A stretch of DNA of 64,000 bases. Source: Cordylochernes scorpioides. Lineage: Eukaryota > Arthropoda > Arachnida > Pseudoscorpiones > Chernetidae. Each line of letters starts with the position of its first letter. The stretch's first letter is position 1. The stretch covers positions 116,068,680 through 116,132,679 of the forward strand of contig CP092863.1 of the NCBI GenBank assembly GCA_030710605.1, read 5' to 3'. A model generated the notes under the pieces. It saw only the letters and a program-made list of their open reading frames with translations. It was not told where the DNA came from and did no database searches. This document shows positions 20,766 through 32,500 of this stretch, piece by piece. Both the position numbers and the translations under genes were made by a program.

Positions 20766-21059
20766 TTCATTTTGTAAATACATTTTAAACTTTCTACAAA
20801 ATCTGGATCTCTAATGTTTTCATGCGTTGAATCATGTATATGACTTATGTAAATAAACTTTTCTCCTTGTTTGGCGCAAGTATCCCTTGCGGGATATAGG
20901 GCTTTGGAAATAAAATAAAATATACTACACTGAAGTCTATTCAGGTTTTTTTTCAAGAATTCGTCATAAAAGAAAATCGTCGACATTAGTTTTTATTTCT
21001 TTTTAGCAATGACTTGATGTAATCTAGATTACTGGAGCGTAGCACATTTAGTAATGTAA

Positions 21060-21235
21060 TTTATAGAAGAAATACAAGTCAGGGAGAAAAGCTTCTTTTA
21101 TAGTATAACGACCGTATAAGTTTTCGTACAAGACGTCCTTCTACGGGTACACGTCTAGCCTGACAGCTTGTACAATCATCCTCTTATAAAGAAGCTTTTC
21201 TCCCTGACTTGTTTCTCTTATTCTATAGTGAAAAG
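21060..21235 (-). repeat. GTAGAAGGACG hairpin repeat, inverted copy
   Basis: AAGACGTCCTTCTACGGGTA and TAGCCTGACAGCTTGTACAA. Further partial copies follow at 21,236-21,600, each starting near GAGGTTACCGTTGTCTTAAT. Confidence 0.55.
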
Positions 21236-21618
21236 AGAGGTTACCGTTGTCTTAATGATATACATTTACAGGAAAACTTAAGACAATTAAGAAGAAACAC
21301 AGGACGGAGAAAAGTTTCTTTAAAAATGCAAAAATTTTTGAAATTTTACAAGATTCCAAAAGCTATAAAAAAGCAATTTTCCCTGACTTGTTTCCCCGAC
21401 TATAGCAAATAGGAAGATTACCGTTGTCTTAATGATATACATTTACAGGAAAACTTGAAACAAGAAGAAACACAGGACGGAGAGAGAAAAGTTTCTTTAT
21501 AATTCAAAAATTCTTAAAATTTTACAAGATAAATCAACCTTCATTATCATAGCTATAAAAATCTCTTCTCACCGACCTGTGTTTCTTCTCTATAGCGAAT
21601 AGAGAGATTGCCTTAAGA

Positions 21619-21818
21619 CACGCGTCGGCAACCTTTTGAGTCGGAAAAGTAAAAAAATACAATTTACAAAATTTCAAAGTTTTTAAAGAGCTATCATTGT
21701 TTTCCTTTCCAACAATAAATAATACTCGAATGAAATAAAAACTTTCTGCGAGTATTATACGTAGCTTCATATTCAAAGAACCTCATGTGGCTTGAGAGCC
21801 GCATGTTACCGATTCCTG
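21619..21818. mobile_element. hAT-like MITE
   Basis: The left end CACGCGTCGGCAACCTTTTG and the right end GAGAGCCGCATGTTACCG match the familiar hAT pattern (GTCGGCAACC and its inverse). The flanking 8-bp sites CCTTAAGA and TCTTAAGA agree at 7 of 8 positions. No transposase is encoded. Confidence 0.75.
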
Positions 21819-21894
21819 TCTTAAGATAAATTAAGCTGATAAAACAGTGGATAAATCCGATGAACCTATTGTAAAGATAGAAGTTGCCTGGCCG

Positions 21895-22010
21895 GCATTC
21901 ATAGTTCTATGAAAAATAGACACTTCCTGAACAAGACAAAAGATTTTTGTCGAAACGTTGAGAAAAATAAAAAAAATCTAACTAGCCGAAATGTCTATTT
22001 TTCATAGAAA
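21895..22010 (+). repeat. TTTTGTCGAAACG hairpin fragment
   Basis: CAAGACAAAAGATTTTTGTC then GAAACGTTGAGAAAAA, and an end reading AGCCGAAATGTCTATTTTTC. The upstream CTGA core has decayed. Confidence 0.5.
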
Positions 22011-22129
22011 AATCCGATGAACCTATTAGAAAAAGGACTTAAAGCAAGAAGAGAGTTAAACATGTAACGAATGGAAGAGAGGAAAGTTCAAAGAAAGAAA
22101 TGAAGGAAGGGGAGGTAGAGAGGTCTTTC

Positions 22130-22320
22130 CTACTCACCATGACGCGACCGAATGCGTTCCCTCACCGCGCACGGCCAACTTAAAAGCCTGCTATGGCACG
22201 GATCAGATTTCTACGCGGCGCCTGGTACCGAGCGCCACCCCCGCTGCGTCAAGTTACCCCTGACCAACTCACGACATTCCAAAAGGGGCCCCAGGCCACG
22301 AATCCAACACCACAGGACTT
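22130..22320. other. GC-rich patch
   Basis: About 190 bases, markedly GC-rich (GCGCCTGGTACCGAGCGCCA). No RNA or protein family was recognised. Confidence 0.35.
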
Positions 22321-22348
22321 AGTTTTCTTTAAAAAAAAAATAAATAAA

Positions 22349-22875
22349 AAGACATATCCTCTGACCGTTTAAATGAGCACTTTTGTTTTAGATAGTAGAG
22401 CGCCATCTAGCAGAATAAATAACAACTAAACGTTGATTTTTTAAAAAGTTTATTGCATATATAATATCATTTTATTCGCGATTGAACGTTGTGTGTGTGT
22501 ATTACATCCCAAACACAATGCGACGCCAGCCATCTCTGTCTTGAGCTCTATTTATTCCATAATATATTGGCCGACCCATTTTTTCTTGAAGTTTATTCCA
22601 TAATACAGATGTTTTGGCCGACCCATTTCCCTGATAAATCAAGAAAAGACATACGCGTTTCAGATTTTTGGCCCTCGTTAGCGAGGTACAGGTTGCATCT
22701 CAACGATCAAAAAGGCTGGTCCTATAAATTACCAGAGAAATCAAGAAATAAGTATTTAAGACCAAATTTGTGTAAAGACGCTAAAACATGTGAAAAAGAG
22801 AAGAAGTTCAGGTAGCGATATATAAAAAATAAGAATATACTGACCACTCAAAATGAGCATTTTATTTATTCTTGC
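22349..22875 (-). mobile_element. Hammerhead foldback element, decayed
   Basis: It has arm motifs GCGCCATCTAGCAGAAT and CTGACCACTCAAAATGAGC at its ends. The core at about 22,650-22,690 reads, on the minus strand, CTAACGAGGGCCAAAAATC then TGAAACGCG. The G-to-A change in CUGA should abolish activity. Confidence 0.6.
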
Positions 22876-22935
22876 TTAGTGACATGTATCAGAGGATTTT
22901 TGTGGCGAGTTGTGAACAACCAAAATGGACAAAGA

Positions 22936-25264
22936 TACTCCTTTTCTGTATCTCTCAGGAGAATCTGTATATAAGACTGAAGGTCTTAATAAAGGTATTG
23001 ATTGATACTCCTTTTCTGTATCTCTCAGGAGAATCTGTATATAAGACTGAAGGTCTTAATAAAGGTATTGATTGATACTCCTTTTCTGTATCTCTCAGGA
23101 GAATCTGTATATAAGACTGAAGGTCTTAATAAAGGTATTGATTGATTGATACTCCTTTTCTGTATCTCTCAGGAGAATCTGTATATAAGACTGAAGGTCT
23201 TAATAAAGGTATTGATTGATTGATACTCCTTTTCTGTATCTCTCAGGAGAATCTGTATATAAGACTGAAGGTCTTAATAAAGGTATTGATTGATACTCCT
23301 TTTCTGTATCTCTCAGGAGAATCTGTATATAAGACTGAAGGTCTTAATAAAGGTATTGATTGATACTCCTTTTCTGTATCTCTCAGGAGAATCTGTATAT
23401 AAGACTGAAGGTCTTAATAAAGGTATTGATTGATTGATACTCCTTTTCTGTATCTCTCAGGAGAATCTGTATATAAGACTGAAGGTCTTAATAAAGGTAT
23501 TGATTGATTGATACTCCTTTTCTGTATCTCTCAGGAGAATCTGTATATAAGACTGAAGGTCTTAATAAAGGTATTGATTGATTGATACTCCTTTTCTGTA
23601 TCTCTCAGGAGAATCTATATATAAGACTGAATGTCTTAATAAAGGTATTGATTGATACTCCTTTTCTGTATCTCTCAGGAGAATCTGTATATAAGACTGA
23701 AGGTCTTAATAAAGGTATTGATTGATACTCCTTTTCTGTATCTCTCAGGAGAATCTGTATATAAGACTGAAGGTCTTAATAAAGGTATTGATTGATTGAT
23801 ACTCCTTTTCTGTATCTCTCAGGAGAATCTGTATATAAGACTGAAGGTCTTAATAAAGGTATTGATTGATTGATACTCCTTTTCTGTATCTCTCAGGAGA
23901 ATCTGTATATAAGACTGAAGGTCTTAATAAAGGTATTGATTGATTGATACTCCTTTTCTGTATCTCTCAGGAGAATCTATATATAAGACTGAATGTCTTA
24001 ATAAAGGTATTGATTGATACTCCTTTTCTGTATCTCTCAGGAGAATCTGTATATAAGACTGAAGGTCTTAATAAAGGTATTGATTGATACTCCTTTTCTG
24101 TATCTCTCAGGAGAATCTGTATATAAGACTGAAGGTCTTAATAAAGGTATTGATTGATTGATACTCCTTTTCTGTATCTCTCAGGAGAATCTGTATATAA
24201 GACTGAAGGTCTTAATAAAGGTATTGATTGATTGATACTCCTTTTCTGTATCTCTCAGGAGAATCTGTATATAAGACTGAAGGTCTTAATAAAGGTATTG
24301 ATTGATTGATACTCCTTTTCTGTATCTCTCAGGAGAATCTATATATAAGACTGAATGTCTTAATAAAGGTATTGATTGATACTCCTTTTCTGTATCTCTC
24401 AGGAGAATCTGTATATAAGACTGAAGGTCTTAATAAAGGTATTGATTGATTGATACTCCTTTTCTGTATCTCTCAGGAGAATCTGTATATAAGACTGAAG
24501 GTCTTAATAAAGGTATTGATTGATTGATACTCCTTTTCTGTATCTCTCAGGAGAATCTGTATATAAGACTGAAGGTCTTAATAAAGGTATTGATTGATTG
24601 ATACTCCTTTTCTGTATCTCTCAGGAGAATCTGTATATAAGACTGAAGGTCTTAATAAAGGTATTGATTGATTGATACTCCTTTTCTGTATCTCTCAGGA
24701 GAATCTGTATATAAGACTGAAGGTCTTAATAAAGGTATTGATTGATTGATACTCCTTTTCTGTATCTCTCAGGAGAATCTGTATATAAGACTGAAGGTCT
24801 TAATAAAGGTATTGATTGATTGATACTCCTTTTCTGTATCTCTCAGGAGAATCTGTATATAAGACTGAAGGTCTTAATAAAGGTATTGATTGATTGATAC
24901 TCCTTTTCTGTATCTCTCAGGAGAATCTGTATATAAGACTGAAGGTCTTAATAAAGGTATTGATTGATTGATACTCCTTTTCTGTATCTCTCAGGAGAAT
25001 CTATATATAAGACTGAATGTCTTAATAAAGGTATTGATTGATTGATACTCCTTTTCTGTATCTCTCAGGAGAATCTGTATATAAGACTGAAGGTCTTAAT
25101 AAAGGTATTGATTGATTGATACTCCTTTTCTGTATCTCTCAGGAGAATCTATATACAAGACTGAAGGTCTTAATAAAGGTATTGATTGATTGATACTCCT
25201 TTTCTGTATCTCTCAGGAGAATCTGTATATAAGACTGAATGTCTTAATAAAGGTATTGATTGAT
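22936..25264 (+). repeat. 70/74-bp satellite from a retroposon 3' tail, 32 copies
   Basis: TACTCCTTTTCTGTATCTCT starts each unit, from 22,936 to the last at 25,194. Unit length alternates between 70 and 74 because the terminal GATT repeat varies. Each unit contains the stem-loop AAGACTGAAGGTCTT followed by AATAAAGG, as in the retroposon tails at 6.7, 34.4 and 50.1 kb. A variant unit (CTATATATAAGACTGAATGT) recurs near 23,613, 23,974 and 24,338, about 362 bases or five units apart. That points to a higher-order repeat. Confidence 0.95.
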
Positions 25265-25562
25265 ATATAATTTTGATTATCAAGTTGCTTTTTCTCAATT
25301 TATTAAATTTTCGTTTATTTAGACCTGCCAAGTGGATTCATATACAAGACTCTAATTTTTCCACCTCGAGTGGAGCAATGTTGGTGAGTGGGCCAGAAAA
25401 CTTGTCTCCTGGGAGAACCTGGTAAATTAAACAGTTTCCCCATTGTTGGGATTATAGAGCCTTTGGACCTCGGCCAGCTCTCTCTTCTTATCTAGCTATG
25501 TAATTATACTTATGTGTTTTTTTATAAAAAATATTTCATTTTAAAATATTATATTTTCTAGA

Positions 25563-25889
25563 AGGGGGTCGGTGGAAGGCTGGTTTAAACCGTTGGTTTT
25601 CGACTGCTACGACCCGGGATCGAATCCCGCATTGGGCACTTTTTTCTAAATAAATAAATAAATAAAAAATGCTCCAATGGCCCCCTATTCTTGCAAAAGT
25701 CCAACCCCACCAACGAGTGCAAGTAACCAAATGGGGCTCTGGAACATTTGTAAGTGCAAAGTCGAACTGCTTTTCACATGTGTAGACATGTGGTGCACTT
25801 ACAGTAAAAGCAGTCGCCAATTTCTACCCACCATGATTATCATGGCCTGTTCCACGTGTACTTGGGATGAGCAAAAAAAAAAAAAAAAT
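25563..25889 (+). mobile_element. Full-length SINE-A
   Basis: Head: GGTCGGTGGAAGGCTGGTTT (box A region), TTCGACTGCTACGACCC, GGGATCGAATCCCGC (box B). Body: TTCTTGCAAAAGTCCAACCC, GAGTGCAAGTAACCAAATGG, GACATGTGGTGCACTTACAG. It ends with CACGTGTACTTGGGATGAGC and a poly(A) run of about 15. This layout is a classic tRNA-derived SINE. Confidence 0.82.
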
Positions 25890-26036
25890 TCTAGAACAGA
25901 CTCCTCTGTAGAGTCGACCGCCAGATAGGGCTGATTTGCACTATATTGTTGTTGTTTTCTTTTGGCCGGCTTAAATATTTCTGTAAATATGCAAATATTT
26001 TTCTATTGTTTTCTCATGTGTTAAGCATATTTACGC

Positions 26037-26312
26037 AAGTTTGGCCTTAAATACCCATTTCTTGGTTTTTCAAGAAGCCTCTAGAACCAAAAATATTTTT
26101 TGGTCGCAGTTGTACATCCTGCTCCACGCTGACGAGCGCCAACAGCGCGAAACAAATTCGTGGATGACTTTTCTTGATTTATCAAGAAATTAGGTTGGCC
26201 AAATATCACGGAGCAAGTTAAATAAACGTTTAGTTTATTTTTGCTCAACTAGATGGCGCTCTACCATCTAAAAAGCACATGTGATTTTGGTCAGGATATG
26301 CCTTTATTATTT
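26037..26312 (+). mobile_element. Hammerhead foldback element
   Basis: A hammerhead core at 26,124-26,163 is followed by CTTTTCTTGATTTATCAAG, AGATGGCGCTCTACCATCT and the GGTCAGGATATGCC end. The left arm is truncated or replaced. Confidence 0.65.
26124..26163 (+). ncRNA. Hammerhead ribozyme with decayed stem III
   Basis: CCACG, CTGACGA, perfect stem II GCGC-CAACA-GCGC, GAAA, then CAAATT where stem III should close, and stem I partner CGTGG. Core and stems I and II are intact; stem III has lost a pair. Confidence 0.65.
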
Positions 26313-26804
26313 TTAATATGTAAATAGGTAACCTTTTATTTCCCTTATTCTTCCCGCGCCTTAAGTCAGGTATTTCACATCCTCAGTATTTTTATTACAA
26401 GGTTGTCCCAAAAGTTCGTAAACACTTGCAACAAATTGAATTTTGATATATATATATATATATGTTATGATTATTTTTTGTTTTGTTGTTGAAAAAGAGG
26501 TGCAGTCGTGGAAAAAGAAAGATAGTTATTTACCTTTCAAGTAGTTTTATTTTGAATTACTTGAAGTAAATTTACACATAAAAATTATTTATCACAGTAA
26601 TATAGAATTTATAAAATGAATTCTATAATCGTGATTTAAAAAAATAGGTAGGTTCAACTATTCATATTTACAACAATAATTAAAGTGGTATGTTCTGAAT
26701 CTATGGTAAAAAAATATAGAACAGTCAATGAATGAAAATGAAATATATATATTATATGGATATAATACACTATAATGTGTCTATGATTATAGAACGACCT
26801 TTAA

Positions 26805-27150
26805 CAAGTTTTAACGCAAATGTTTCTTTTTACAGAACGAAGAATCGTAATTTTTAATTATTTCAAGGAGAAATAACGACTATTTCTAACCTTAGGGATG
26901 AAGTATGAAAGGATGAATTGTGAAGAGTAATGATAAACGGAAAAATAAAAGTGTTCAGGGACGGGAAACGAATCCACAGTTTTATTTTTCCGTTCATCAT
27001 TACTCTTCACAATTCATTCTTTCATACTTTATCCCTAAGGATAGGAATAGTCGTTATTTCTCCTTAAAATAAAAAAAAATACGATTTTTCGTTCTGTAAA
27101 AAGAAACATTTGCGGTAAAACGTTATTAAACGTCGTTCTATTTTGGATTT
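26805..27150. repeat. Palindrome with tRNA remnant in its loop
   Basis: Arms pair over roughly 150 bases (GATGAAGTATGAAAGGATGA against TCATTCTTTCATACTTTATC). The loop at 26,955-26,978 reads GTTCAGGGACGGGAAACGAA, a remnant of the T-arm of the tRNA-like cores at 36,213 and 45,155. Confidence 0.8.
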
Positions 27151-27477
27151 TTTTGCAGGTGTTACGAACTTTTGGGGGACACCCTTATATAACACACTTA
27201 AAGGATATTGTGATTAAAACTTTTTTTTTTCACGAGTGTAATGCTCACATGTATACAAACTAAAGCAGCTTAATATTTCCTATCTCAAAGTAATACTGCA
27301 AACCATTGACAAAAATTTTCATGAATTCTAAAATCAGAAAATAATACTTCATCTCAGAAATATTTATTTATAACATGCATATAGACAGTAGTATTGTTGT
27401 TGTACCTAACTGGCCTTGTACTTATTGTTTGCCAAAGAGCATTGCTCGATGCAAATATTTATATGTAATTCTACTGT

Positions 27478-27623
27478 CCTAAAAGCTTATGTTCATAGTT
27501 TGCTTAAATACTATTTCTGATATTCCACCCTTCAGTGTAACATATATAAGCAGAATCGTTTAATACAGTATTAGAACTCAAAGAAGTGGTCTGGTAGATT
27601 AAATTGGTGAAACCGTTTGGATT
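27478..27623 (+). repeat. R1 long form, truncated
   Basis: From AAAAGCTTATGTTCATAGTT to TTGGTGAAACCGTTTGG, where a mariner-like inverted end begins. Confidence 0.6.
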
Positions 27624-27783
27624 GTTGCAAGTGTTTAAGAACTTTTGAGACAACCTTGTAATAAAAATATTGTGAAATACCTGGCGCGTGAAGAATAAGG
27701 GAAATAAAAGATTACCTATTTACATATATACAGAAAGATTCACATATTCTCATACCCAGCAATGGCCGCAGCCTTGCAGAAAA

Positions 27784-27905
27784 TTGACATAGACCCAGAG
27801 CAGCAGCTTTACACACCCAAGATAGTGGATATTGCTGCTGCTGTGATGGAGATGCATGGAGACATCTGAGACTCTTCTTTGGACACGACAACAACAACAA
27901 CAACA
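27784..27905 (+). repeat. CAA-tailed short repeat
   Basis: CCCAGAGCAGCAGCTTTACA through GGAGACATCTGAGACTCTTC and a (CAA) run. A nearly identical copy is at 33,392-33,503. Probably a retroposon 3' end. Confidence 0.65.
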
Positions 27906-28081
27906 GAAAGATTTAAGCCGGCCAAATGAAAACAACAATGAGTTTATATAGTGCAAATTGGCGCTATATATTTTGATCGTAGTAAGGACTGTGGAAGTTT
28001 GTTTCATGTATAAAAATAAACATTCGTGCTTTAATGTTTCCATTTATTATATATAGATGGCATGTTATCGCTTCATACTTA

Positions 28082-28266
28082 ATTATAAATATTTTCTCAC
28101 AATAAGTATCTTTTTATTTAAAAAACGCTAGCTTTCAAGCGTTAATCGATCTTCAACGGGGTTACCATAATATCGACATAATAGGCCCGTTGAAGAGCGA
28201 TTTACGCTTGAAAGCTAGCGTTTTTTAAATAAAAAGATACTTATTGTGAGAAAATATTTGTAATTT
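28082..28266. repeat. Palindrome, GAAAGCTAGCG hairpin family
   Basis: The arms TATTTTCTCACAATAAGTAT and ATACTTATTGTGAGAAAATA enclose GTTGAAGAGCGATTTACGCT and TGAAAGCTAGCG. Pairing is close to perfect over about 80 bases per arm. Confidence 0.82.
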
Positions 28267-28469
28267 TAATACTTTTTTCACAATTTTATCATGAATACTT
28301 AATTATGTAGTGGTGTGGTGTCTGTACTATAGCGCTGCTGTTATAGTGGTGTTTTAATGATACAGCGATGATACATGTGGTTGTTATCATAACTACAATG
28401 ATCTTCAGGTATACTCTTTTTCCCTTAAGACACCAATCTTATGCAGATTATTCTCTTCCATTGCCGGCT

Positions 28470-29942
28470 TACAAGGATATCCTCACAATGATCAATCATG
28501 TAGTGGAGGACTTACTGTTATATAGGGACAGAGCAACCATTCGACATATATTTATACGATTATACACCCACACAAAGCCTTTATAAAGACACACCAGTCA
28601 GATCTGTCATTACAAGGATATCCTCACAATGATCAATCATGTAGTGGAGGACTTACTGTTATATAGGGACAGAGCAACCATTCGACATATATTTATACGA
28701 TTATACACCCACACAAAGCCTTTATTAAGACACACCAGTCAGATCTGTCATTACAACGATATCCTCACAATGATCAATCATGTAGTGGAGGACCTACTGT
28801 TATATAGGGACAGAGCAACCATTCGACATATATTTATACGATTATACACCCACACATAGCCTTTATTAAGACACACCAGTCAGATCTGTCATTACAACGA
28901 TATCCTCACAATGATCAATCATGTAGTGGAGGACCTACTGTTATATAGGGACAGAGCAACCATTCGACATATATTTATACGATTATACACCCACACAAAG
29001 CCTTTTTTAAGACACACCAGTCAGATCTGTCATTACAACGATATCCTCACAATGATCAATCATGTAGTGGAGGACCTACTGTTATATAGGGACAGAGCAA
29101 CCATTCGACATATATTTATACGATTATACACCCACACAAAACCTTTATAAAGACACACCAGTCAGATCTGTCATTACAACGATATCCTCACAATGATCAA
29201 TCATGTAGTGGAGGACCTACTGTTATATAGGGACAGAGCAACCATTCGACATATATTTATACGATTATACACCCACACAAAACCTTTATAAAGACACACC
29301 AGTCAGATCTGTCATTACAACGATATCCTCACAATGATCAATCATGTAGTGGAGGACCTACTGTTATATAGGGACAGAGCAACCATTCGACATATATTTA
29401 TACGATTATACACCCACACAAAACCTTTATAAAGACACACCAGTCAGATCTGTCATTACAACGATATCCTCACAATGATCAATCATGTAGTGGAGGACCT
29501 ACTGTTATATAGGGACAGAGCAACCATTCGACATATATTTATACTATTATACACCCACACAAAGCCTTTATTAAGACACACCAATCAGATCTGTCATTAC
29601 AACGATATCCTCACAATGATCAATCATGTAGTGGAGGACCTACTGTTATATAGGGACAGAGCAACCATTCGACATATATTTATACGATTATACACCCACA
29701 CAAAACCTTTATAAAGACACACCAGTCAGATCTGTCATTACAACGATATCCTCACAATGATCAATCATGTAGTGGAGGACTTACTGTTATATAGGGACAG
29801 AGCAACCATTCGACATATATTTATACGATTATACACCCACACAAAGCCTTTATAAAGACACACCAGTCAGATCTGTCATTACAACGATATCCTCACAATG
29901 ATCAATCATGTAGTGGAGGACTTACTGTTATATAGGGACAGA
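28470..29942 (-). repeat. 141-bp satellite, about 10.4 copies
   Basis: CCTCACAATGATCAATCATG recurs at 28,481, 28,622, 28,763, 28,904 and onwards to 29,891 with exact 141-base spacing. On the minus strand each unit contains GTCTTTATAAAGGCTTTGTG or the AATAAAGG form, the tail motif of the retroposons here. The period is a multiple of three, so the short repeated open frames are artefacts. Divergence between units is very low. Confidence 0.94.
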
Positions 29943-30137
29943 CGCTGGTTACTGAGGTAAGTTGGCTGTCTTTTGTCGTCTCTTCGTTAATATACTGGCA
30001 GTCAAAGATGTAATGAGATATTTCTATTTAATTTTTTTTTTGCCAAGATGGCATATTGTATCCTCCTTACTGAATAGATATATATATATGAAAAAACAAT
30101 AGAAAAAAATAAAAGATAAGTGGGTCAGGTGTTGATA

Positions 30138-30270
30138 CTAAAAATAAAGAAGGCATCTCCTGACCACGAGCACATGTGCTTTTTAGATGGCATTTTGCTC
30201 CACTAGATGGCGCTCTGCCATCTAAAAAGCACATGTGCTCGTGGTCAGGAGATGTCTTCTTTATTTTTAG
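30138..30270. repeat. 133-bp palindrome made of hammerhead-element arms
   Basis: CTAAAAATAAAGAAGGCATC pairs with its inverse at the right end. Inside are GAGCACATGTGCTTTTTAGA and AGATGGCGCTCTGCCATCT. These are the arms of the 26-kb-type hammerhead element joined with the ribozyme missing. Confidence 0.8.
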
Positions 30271-30619
30271 ATATATATGTTAATAGGACTGTATTTAAGT
30301 AAATTATTCATTCACTAGGATATTTCTACATGAAGAACAGCGAAATTTACGGATTTGCATATACGGAGAGAGACCATGGTGTCGTTTCGTCACTATAACT
30401 CTAATAAGAAATGATGCTGAAGGAAATTTTCTGAATTGACGGTGAAGGCTAACAAGGGAATCAACGGAAGAATGGCTGGCAATCTCCTTCCTACCTGGAA
30501 AATCCAACATCTACCCAGGATTTTACCTGTGAGAATCTGGTTTACCTCGAGACATTTGGCTGGATCCGTCCAGTAGAATTATTCTATTTATCCCATCTCT
30601 AAATAATATAGGACTCACC

Positions 30620-30760
30620 AAAATAAGGTGCTATAGAGAGGGGGTGCTATAGACAGGTCACTTTTAATGTAAACCGTATCGTACTACATATTTAAAATCG
30701 GGCGCTATAGAGAGGAAGGCGCTATTTAGAGGGTGCGCTATAGACAGGTTTAACTGTATT
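30620..30760. mobile_element. pogo-like MITE remnant
   Basis: Repeated GCGCTATAGAGAGG-type motifs and a right end reading GCGCTATAGACAGGTTTAAC TGTA resemble pogo/Tigger termini. The left end is unclear. Confidence 0.45.
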
Positions 30761-31189
30761 TATATATATATATATATATAAATTCCAGAAATTTATAAAG
30801 AATTCATATCTTAATTATTTATAAATAACTATGTATATACCTTTTATTTAATAATTTATTTTGCTTTAAAAAATTTTTAAATTTAGAATTAATATGTAAA
30901 CACAATTTTTTACAATTACACTGTGTTGTATATAAATCTCTATATCTTCCATAGATAAAATAATAATCTATAATATTAAATATAAATATAATTATTTGCT
31001 GTATATAAACTGAAGGCAATATTTGAGTCAAAGATACAGTTCTTTCATTGGCCTTGTAGAACGAGAGTGGTGTACGCGTGCGCGCGTGTTCTAGTGAAAA
31101 ACACAAACATCCTCGATAAAGAGAGGCGAGTTGCCCCTCGAAATATTGGAACAATAAAAATAATTAGAAATCCAATATATGCATCTTTT

Positions 31190-31576
31190 TAAAATATATA
31201 TATATATAAATGAATGTTTGTATGTTTGCTTGTTTGTTTGTATGTCCTGTATACAAATTCGCAGTAGTTCACTAATTCAAACCAAAATTTCCATACATAG
31301 GTAAAAAAATACGGGGAAGACGATAAGCTATTTTAAAAAATATATATAAATCAATTATTAAAACTATATATTCAAATTATTCTACTTAGCTCGCGAGCAG
31401 CGCCTCTAGCGGTGAAGATGGGAGGTAATATCAGCTGACCTAATGTACATGTAAAGTTTGGAGCGGGACGTTTCACAAGAGTGACATCCACGGCGCCAAT
31501 TTATAATTGGAACGAATACTGTTTGAATAAAACATTTAATCGGGTAAACCCGGGCGTTGCCCGGGTTATTCGGCTA
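31190..31576 (+). mobile_element. Helitron-like non-autonomous element
   Basis: It starts within TCTTTTTAAAATATATATAT AAATGAATG and a TTTG-rich run. It passes TTCACTAATTCAAACCAAAA and ends ACCCGGGCGTTGCCCGGGTT, ATTCGG, CTAG next to T. A GC hairpin just upstream of CTAG and insertion next to T are Helitron traits. It encodes no Rep/helicase. Confidence 0.72.
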
Positions 31577-31704
31577 GTATACAATATTTGACAGGGGAGT
31601 GTGGTGACAACGATATAATACAAATTACAGTGGATTAGGACTTGGGTAACAATATACACTCGTTAGAAGATAAAATTTCTATAAAATATAAAATAAGATT
31701 ATAA

Positions 31705-31835
31705 ACCGTAGCAATATGTTTCTTTATTCGTGCAATGTGCAAGCTTTCGGATCTTTATAATCCTTCTACAGGCATCCTGTGGTAATATCTGGATTATAAA
31801 GATACGAAAGCTTGTACTTTGCACGAATAAAGAAA
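31705..31835. repeat. Palindrome, CTGTAGAAGG...CGAAAGCTTG family
   Basis: GTTTCTTTATTCGTGCAATG pairs with GCACGAATAAAGAAACGCA. The interior has CCTTCTACAGGCATCCTG. Confidence 0.7.
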
Positions 31836-31907
31836 CGCATTGCTACTGTATATACATGTATTCTTATTGTATATACACTCATGAACAGAACATAAGGAAG
31901 TGAAAAG

Positions 31908-32355
31908 TATTTTAAAATGCTCCAATGGATCCCGATTTTTGCAAAAGTCCAACCCCACCAGCGAGTGCAAGTAACCAAACGGGGCTCTGGCACATTTTGT
32001 AAATGCAAAGTCGAACTGCTTTTCACATGTGTATACATATTAACAATGGCATATCCTGACCAGGAGCACATGTGCTTTACAGAAGGCAGAGCGCCATCTG
32101 GTGGAACAGAAATCAACTAAATATTGATTTAGCCTGTTCCCTGATATTTGGCCTTCTGTAAAGCACATGTGCTCCTGGTCAGGATATGCCATTGTCAATA
32201 TTGATTTCAACACCTGATCTTTTTATCTTTTTTTTTCTTTCGTTTTTTAATGTATATACATGTGGTGCACTTACATTAAAAGCAGTCGTCTACTTCTACC
32301 CACCATGATTATCATGGCCTGTACCACGTGTAGTAGGGATAAGCAAAAAAAAAAA
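31908..32355 (+). mobile_element. SINE-A lacking its head, split by a palindrome
   Basis: Body parts (TTTTGCAAAAGTCCAACCCC to CACATGTGTATACAT, then ACATGTGGTGCACTTACATT to GGATAAGC and poly(A)) flank 32,042-32,250. The insert is the palindrome described separately plus an AT-rich tail. Confidence 0.7.
32042..32195. repeat. Palindrome of hammerhead-element arms
   Basis: AACAATGGCATATCCTGACC pairs with GGTCAGGATATGCCATTGT. Inside is GCGCCATCTGGTGGAACAG and CAACTAAATATTGATTTAG. The central ribozyme is absent. Confidence 0.78.
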
Positions 32356-32448
32356 AAAGGTTTCGGCACTTAATTTCATCCAATATCAGGTTGAAGCGGT
32401 CTAGTATAATGTAAAGATTCCACATTGAGAGTGTGACAAAAAGACACA

Positions 32449-32500
32449 CACAAAAGCCTTTATTAGGGACTTGCCCCATACAGATTCCCCCAATTGGGTA
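32449..32500 (-). mobile_element. Retroposon 3' tail
   Basis: Reverse complement: GAATCTGTATGGGGCAAGTC CCTAATAAAGGC and TTTTGTGTGTG. Same tail layout as 6.7 kb. Confidence 0.55.

Larger units (their letters stand above)
26317..27727. mobile_element. Mariner-like non-autonomous composite with long inverted arms
   Basis: Outer arms match as inverted repeats (GTAAATAGGTAACCTTTTAT against its inverse ending 27,725), leading into TIR-like ACAAGGTTGTCCCAAAAGTT at 26,397 and its inverse at 27,624-27,660. A further inverted end, CGAACTTTTGGGGGACACCC, lies at 27,170. No transposase remains. Inside are a palindrome (26,805-27,150) and an R1 copy. Confidence 0.6.

Noticed and set aside
22936..25264. 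Possible CRISPR array
   Set aside because: There are no unique spacers; the whole unit repeats, and the context is an animal genome.
28368..29714. Repeated 76-79-residue frames
   Set aside because: One frame per 141-base satellite unit, each with its own stop.
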